Positions 5,407 to 8,773 of a stretch of 8,773 bases of DNA are shown one piece after another. The DNA is from an uncultured Sphingobacteriia bacterium (GTDB lineage: Bacteria; Bacteroidota; Bacteroidia; Chitinophagales; Chitinophagaceae): NCBI GenBank assembly GCA_945957225.1, contig CAMFKK010000074.1, positions 1-8,773 of the forward strand. Direction: 5' to 3'. The position numbers and the translations under genes were made by a program. Each line of letters opens with the position of its first letter. Positions within the stretch are counted from its first letter, which is position 1. The notes beneath the pieces were generated by a model. It was given only the letters and a program-made list of their open reading frames with translations. It searched no databases and was not told the origin of the DNA.

Positions 5407-6600
5407 TCAATTTTTATCCAATACCCTTTTCACCGCTTTCCAATAGGCAAAGAACGATGGATAGTATCCTTGCACGGTTGGTGCAATCCAATCTCGGGAT
5501 TCGCAAATTCCTTGATAGCCAATATTCAAAGGATGTTCTTTGTATCTAATTGAGTTGATCAAAGTTTCTCGTAAGGTGGTGTTTTCTGTGTGAGTGATTT
5601 GTGTTGGATTCGTTTGCTCTAACATATTCAAGAGCGACGCAAATGATCCGTGAAATACTTGCAGGTTGGGAATCTCGGCACCCAACTGCAGCATAAAATT
5701 CCAGCACTTGTCACTAATGGGATATTGCTGAAAAAAATCGGGCTCTAATAACAGGATGCGCTGGCCTGGTTGGTCCTTGTGCCAAAGCGGATCTAGGTTA
5801 TAATAATTATAAATATAGATGGCTGTGTTGGGGGTAGTATGTTGTGTTTGGTTGAATTGGGTTGTGAGTTCTTGTGTTTGGTTGTGTGTGAGATTTTGGA
5901 ATTGATGTGATGTTTCGGCAGCAAATGGCGCAACAGTTTTGAGCTCCGATGGAATTTCCATGATGGCTAGCTCCTCGTATGACTTGTCTAAGCATGTTCC
6001 AAGCTGAGATGTCTTTGTGTACTTATTAATATTCTCCTGATTGGCGTAGTACTTTTTTCCGCTATTGGCCGCGGCTACCCATTGCCAGCTGCAAGCATTA
6101 CTGGCCCAATCGCCATCTAGCAAATGATAGTACATCCAACGGGCGGGCATGAGCCAGTCTGATTGGGCAATATTGCAAACCACCGATGCAGTATACATTC
6201 TAGCGTGATTATGCATATAGCCTGTTGCATACAATTGCTCAATGGCTTGGTCAATTCCTTGAATCCCTGTCTTGGCTTGAAGAATGGACAATGGAATTTG
6301 TGTATGCGCCACAGGGGTCTGCGCCTGTTTAATGGGCAGCATTAGATTTTTTTCTTGTCCTACTCTTTGAAAATAATCGCGCCAGCATAGCTCTTTGACA
6401 AAGGATTCTATTTGATACAATTTGTATCCTCTGCGCATCACCGAATCCAACACTTGCTTGGTGCTGATCACGCCTCTTGAAATATAGGGCGATAAATAAG
6501 TTACAGCGCCATCAATATAATTCCTGCTCTCTCCATATGCAATAGGATCTATTGCTTCAATTTGCGCTGCTATGCTGGCAAAATCTGTTTTGAAAATCAT
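5407..6600 (-). CDS. Photolyase-like FAD-binding protein with apparent C-terminal alpha/beta domain
   Basis: This is a cryptochrome/photolyase superfamily protein of 397 residues. Residues 1-210 are the helical FAD-binding domain: TYLSPYISRGVIS (34-46), ESFVKELCWRDYFQR (65-79), GYMHNHARMYTASVVCN (127-143) and DGDWASNACSWQWVAAANSG (162-181), which contacts FAD in photolyases. The normal N-terminal antenna domain is missing. After an Asn/Gln/Thr linker (about 232-259), residues 260-397 read as an alpha/beta region: AIYIYNYYNLDPLW, RILLLEPDFF, ISDKCWNFMLQL and NLQVFHGSF. This resembles the photolyase N-terminal fold, with its first strand, the lysed-arginine region and the VVxG strand. That suggests domain order is swapped relative to standard photolyases. 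It may repair UV dimers or sense blue light; catalytic activity cannot be judged. The start ATG shares one base with the stop of the DUF2805 gene. Confidence 0.88.
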   Translation of the reverse strand: MIFKTDFASIAAQIEAIDPIAYGESRNYIDGAVTYLSPYISRGVISTKQVLDSVMRRGYKLYQIESFVKELCWRDYFQRVGQEKNLMLPIKQAQTPVAHTQIPLSILQAKTGIQGIDQAIEQLYATGYMHNHARMYTASVVCNIAQSDWLMPARWMYYHLLDGDWASNACSWQWVAAANSGKKYYANQENINKYTKTSQLGTCLDKSYEELAIMEIPSELKTVAPFAAETSHQFQNLTHNQTQELTTQFNQTQHTTPNTAIYIYNYYNLDPLWHKDQPGQRILLLEPDFFQQYPISDKCWNFMLQLGAEIPNLQVFHGSFASLLNMLEQTNPTQITHTENTTLRETLINSIRYKEHPLNIGYQGICESRDWIAPTVQGYYPSFFAYWKAVKRVLDKN

Positions 6601-6869
6601 TAGCGCTTACTAATTTTATTCATACTAATGGTCTTCTGCAATTTGCATTTGAACCTACTAATTGACTGATTTCTGATCACTGCATGTTTTTGACTCACAC
6701 CACTGTTCACCCTTTTGCGCCAGAGATTAAAACTACTGCGCTTTAACTCTTTGCGCATAGTGGCAATGACCTGCGCCTCTGTTAATCCAAACTGAAAATG
6801 TATGGCTTCAAATGGGGTACGATCTTCCCAGGCCATTTCAATAATTCTATCAATATCTTTTGGTTCCAT
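6600..6869 (-). CDS. DUF2805 / TIGR03643 family protein
   Basis: This 89-residue protein carries the whole DUF2805 signature: MEPKDIDRIIEMAWEDRTPF (1-20), EAIHFQFGLTEAQVIATMRK (21-40) and LKRSSFNLWRKRV (42-54). The pattern of helices suggests a helix-turn-helix-like DNA-binding fold, but no function is established that I know of. The C-terminal 35 residues are basic and less conserved (RFKCKLQKTISMNKISKR) and may contact nucleic acid. It begins 2 bases after the flavin reductase stop, and its TAA overlaps the photolyase-like ATG by one base (TAATG), so translation of the three genes is probably coupled. DUF2805 genes recur beside photolyase/cryptochrome genes, so a role in light-driven repair or its regulation is inferred from context. 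Confidence 0.9.
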   Translation of the reverse strand: MEPKDIDRIIEMAWEDRTPFEAIHFQFGLTEAQVIATMRKELKRSSFNLWRKRVNSGVSQKHAVIRNQSISRFKCKLQKTISMNKISKR

Positions 6870-6871
6870 CT

Positions 6872-7552
6872 CTATGGTTTTGCATAAGGCAGTCTGCCTA
6901 ACGGCGATGTGGTAAAATAGGCATCGAGTCCCTGACTCACTAATACTTCTGCCGCGGATAAATCAACAAACCCATCGGCTGCTACCAGCGCATCATCTAT
7001 ATACACAGATTGAATACTGCCAATCAACAAAACTGTTCCGTTGATCTTGAGGTCTATGCGCTCTTCAAATTTCATCCCTATTTGAACCATCGCGCCAGCA
7101 ACAAAGGGGGCGGGAAAGGGGGGAGTTAATTGGTTTTTTAAAGGAGCTTCTGAAGTGTCTGTCATTTGGGTTTCAAATGGAGCTTCAGGAAATGGACGAT
7201 ACTGTTCTTCAAATCCTACTTGTTCAAATTCTGAAACCCCCGTGGGATAGCGGGCCGATGTTTGATGCGCTTTTTGATAATCGGCTCCTGAAACATAGTT
7301 CAGGCTGTAAAATCCTGTAGATTGTATGTTTTGCAAAGTATCGCGTGGCACCGTGTCTGGCCTATTGATCAGTCCAAACAAGGCAGGATTGGCTCCCAAG
7401 TGAATCAACGAATTGAAGATGGCCAAGTTGGTTTTTCCTTCAGCCGAGATGGATCCCACCAATACAGCCTGTCTAAATCCCGCCAATGAATTGATAAAAG
7501 CCCTTCTGAATTCCTTGTCCAGCCCTTGAATTTCCTGTTGATTGAGTTGCAT
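6872..7552 (-). CDS. Flavin reductase-like protein, FMN-binding split barrel
   Basis: The 226-residue protein belongs to the flavin reductase-like FMN-binding split-barrel family. Characteristic parts are SLAGFRQAVLVGSIS (22-36), GKTNLAIFNSLIHLGANPAL (39-58), RPDTVPRDTLQNI (64-76), TGFYSLNYV (79-87), AHQTSARYPTGVSEFE (95-110) and the end GLDAYFTTSPLGRLPYAKP. Such proteins bind FMN and reduce flavin with NAD(P)H or act as FMN-dependent oxidoreductases. Here the obvious partner is the downstream FAD-binding photolyase-like protein, which needs reduced flavin, though that link is inferred. Residues about 124-148 are an extra Pro/Thr-rich segment, apparently a partial internal duplication, that I do not expect in relatives. 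It is first in the operon: DUF2805 follows after 2 bases. The 68 bases ahead separate it from the symporter and could hold a promoter, but none is convincing. Confidence 0.85.
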   Translation of the reverse strand: MQLNQQEIQGLDKEFRRAFINSLAGFRQAVLVGSISAEGKTNLAIFNSLIHLGANPALFGLINRPDTVPRDTLQNIQSTGFYSLNYVSGADYQKAHQTSARYPTGVSEFEQVGFEEQYRPFPEAPFETQMTDTSEAPLKNQLTPPFPAPFVAGAMVQIGMKFEERIDLKINGTVLLIGSIQSVYIDDALVAADGFVDLSAAEVLVSQGLDAYFTTSPLGRLPYAKP

Positions 7553-7620
7553 CTTAGGATAACAACAATTGCTGGCAGATGTTCGGACCTGCTACTGTTA
7601 GAAGTTCAGTTATTCTTGAC

Positions 7621-8773
7621 CTACCAAAAAACGGTGTAGAGCGCAATTAAGATCCCTGAAATGACCACGGATCCCACCATAAAGCTGGGGCTCACTTTAA
7701 ACCACTTACTATCTACTTCAATCACATGGGAATTATTTTCTTTATTTGAAGAGAAGAGACTGATCAAGATCATGCTCAGACTCACCAATACAAATGTGAT
7801 GCTCATTCTATCTAAAAAGGGATAGTCGGGGAAACCTCCATTGGTCCATGTGGGCAAGAATTTTAAGACCGTTGAAATGGGGATGGTAATGATTGCGCCA
7901 ACCAATGCCGCTTGGGAGCTGGTTTTTTTCCAGAAGAATCCCAATAAGAAAATGGCCAATACACCGGGCGATATAAATCCAACATACTCTTGTATAAACT
8001 GGTATGCTTGGTCCAGTGATTTTAAGGCTGGTGTTACCAGTGCAGCAGCTACCATGCTAATGATCACGGCCCATCGGCCTACGCCTACCAACTTTTTTTC
8101 ACTGGCCTGCGGGTTAATGAATTTTTGATAAATGTCAAGAGAGAAAATGGTAGAGATACTATTGGCTTTGCCTGCTAGCGATGCCACTACTGCTGCTGTT
8201 AATGCGGCAAATGCTACACCCTTTAATCCGGCGGGCAACAAATTCATCAATGTGGGATAAGCATGGTCTGGCTTGATCACATGATTCAGGTCTGTCATTT
8301 CATTTTGAAACTGTCCGTTTTGATACAGCACATACATGGCAATACCGGGCAGCACCGCAATAATGGGTATCAATAATTTTAAAAATGCAGCAAACAAGAT
8401 GCCTTTTCTGGCAGTCTTCAAATCCGCTCCCAGCGCGCGTTGTACAATATATTGGTTGCATCCCCAATAAGCCAGATTATTCACCAACATACCACCAAAC
8501 AATACAGAGAGACCGGGTAGTTCTGGATAATATTTGTGTCCCTTGTCAAAGATCATGTGAAAATGCGTGGGTGCCTGTTCTTTGAGTAAGCTTAATCCCT
8601 TCCATAGGTCTTTGCCATAGCCAAATTTTTCACTCAATAAAGTAATGGCCAAATAAGTAGTGACTAGCCCGCCAAGGATTAGTACGATTACTTGTATCAC
8701 ATCGGTGTAACCAATTACTTTCATACCTCCTAGGGTTACTATCACCGCAAAAAAACTAAGCCCTACAATACTC
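7621..8773 (-). CDS. SGLT-type sodium/solute (probably sugar) symporter, 5' end outside the window
   Basis: This is the C-terminal 383 residues of a sodium/solute symporter (SSS, SLC5 family), open through the window edge, so the N-terminal part is missing. An internal GTG at 8743-8745 is not the start: in-frame residues SIVGLSFFA precede it. Counting from that GTG, the SGLT hallmarks are GGMKVIGYTDVIQ (6-18), YWGCNQYIVQRALGADL (93-109), KGILFAAFLKLLIPI (114-128) with VLPGIAMYVLY, NSISTIFSLDIYQ (195-207) and QEYVGFISPGVLAIFLLGFF (252-271). The NSIST segment contains the serines that form the sodium site in Vibrio vSGLT. Around ten membrane segments are visible. A sugar substrate is likely from closeness to vSGLT but not proven. 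It lies 68 bases upstream of the flavin reductase gene on the same strand, and readthrough is possible. Confidence 0.9.
   Translation of the reverse strand, partial: SIVGLSFFAVIVTLGGMKVIGYTDVIQVIVLILGGLVTTYLAITLLSEKFGYGKDLWKGLSLLKEQAPTHFHMIFDKGHKYYPELPGLSVLFGGMLVNNLAYWGCNQYIVQRALGADLKTARKGILFAAFLKLLIPIIAVLPGIAMYVLYQNGQFQNEMTDLNHVIKPDHAYPTLMNLLPAGLKGVAFAALTAAVVASLAGKANSISTIFSLDIYQKFINPQASEKKLVGVGRWAVIISMVAAALVTPALKSLDQAYQFIQEYVGFISPGVLAIFLLGFFWKKTSSQAALVGAIITIPISTVLKFLPTWTNGGFPDYPFLDRMSITFVLVSLSMILISLFSSNKENNSHVIEVDSKWFKVSPSFMVGSVVISGILIALYTVFW

Noticed and set aside
7563..7574. Imperfect dyad CAACAATTGCTG ahead of the flavin reductase gene as an operator
   Set aside because: Only 12 bp with a mismatch; it shares ATTGCT with the umuD palindrome but lacks the second half-site, so chance is adequate.
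8743..8745. GTG as the true start of the symporter
   Set aside because: The frame stays open upstream to the window edge, the visible part begins in the middle of a membrane segment, and the family is longer.

Overview
The window looks like a chromosomal segment of a Bacteroidota bacterium, most likely Chitinophagaceae or a relative. This rests on protein family memory and general features: genes lack Shine-Dalgarno sites, moderately AT-rich gaps, and a cassette of flavin reductase, DUF2805, FAD-binding photolyase-like protein and DUF2256 that I associate with this phylum. No rRNA, tRNA, IS element or CRISPR array is visible. The first 48 bases are not biological: they are Illumina P5/Nextera adapter with an i5 index, so this is the untrimmed end of a contig.

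Layout. (1) 172-1333, plus strand: a 65-residue two-helix membrane protein overlapping an SbtA-type sodium-dependent bicarbonate permease. (2) 1396-4583, plus strand: a DNA-damage operon. A perfect 21-bp palindrome abuts the start codon of a UmuD-like self-cleaving protease, followed by UmuC (Y-family polymerase), an unrecognised 182-residue protein and a YedK/HMCES-type SRAP protein that captures abasic sites in single-stranded DNA. (3) 4584-5165: a 582-bp convergent gap in three parts. These are a C-rich, G-poor stretch, four regularly spaced copies of a hairpin-forming repeat (cores 34-36 bp apart), and a 167-nt run with no C at all on the plus strand. (4) 5166-7552, minus strand, read from right to left: flavin reductase, DUF2805, a photolyase-like FAD protein that appears domain-permuted, and a 46-residue DUF2256 zinc-ribbon protein that is easily missed because it is short and seems to start with TTG. 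(5) 7621-8773, minus strand: the C-terminal two-thirds or so of an SGLT-type sodium/solute symporter cut by the window edge.

Together, two DNA-damage modules face each other: damage-tolerance (UmuD/UmuC/SRAP) from the left and a light/flavin-linked module from the right. The convergent gap reads like back-to-back Rho-type termination signals around a stem-loop array. The most promising undescribed elements are the unknown third gene of the umuDC operon, the permuted photolyase cassette, the stem-loop array, and a recurrent strand-polarised G-depletion in linkers and gaps of both operons. Functions are inferred by reading the protein sequences; no search was run.
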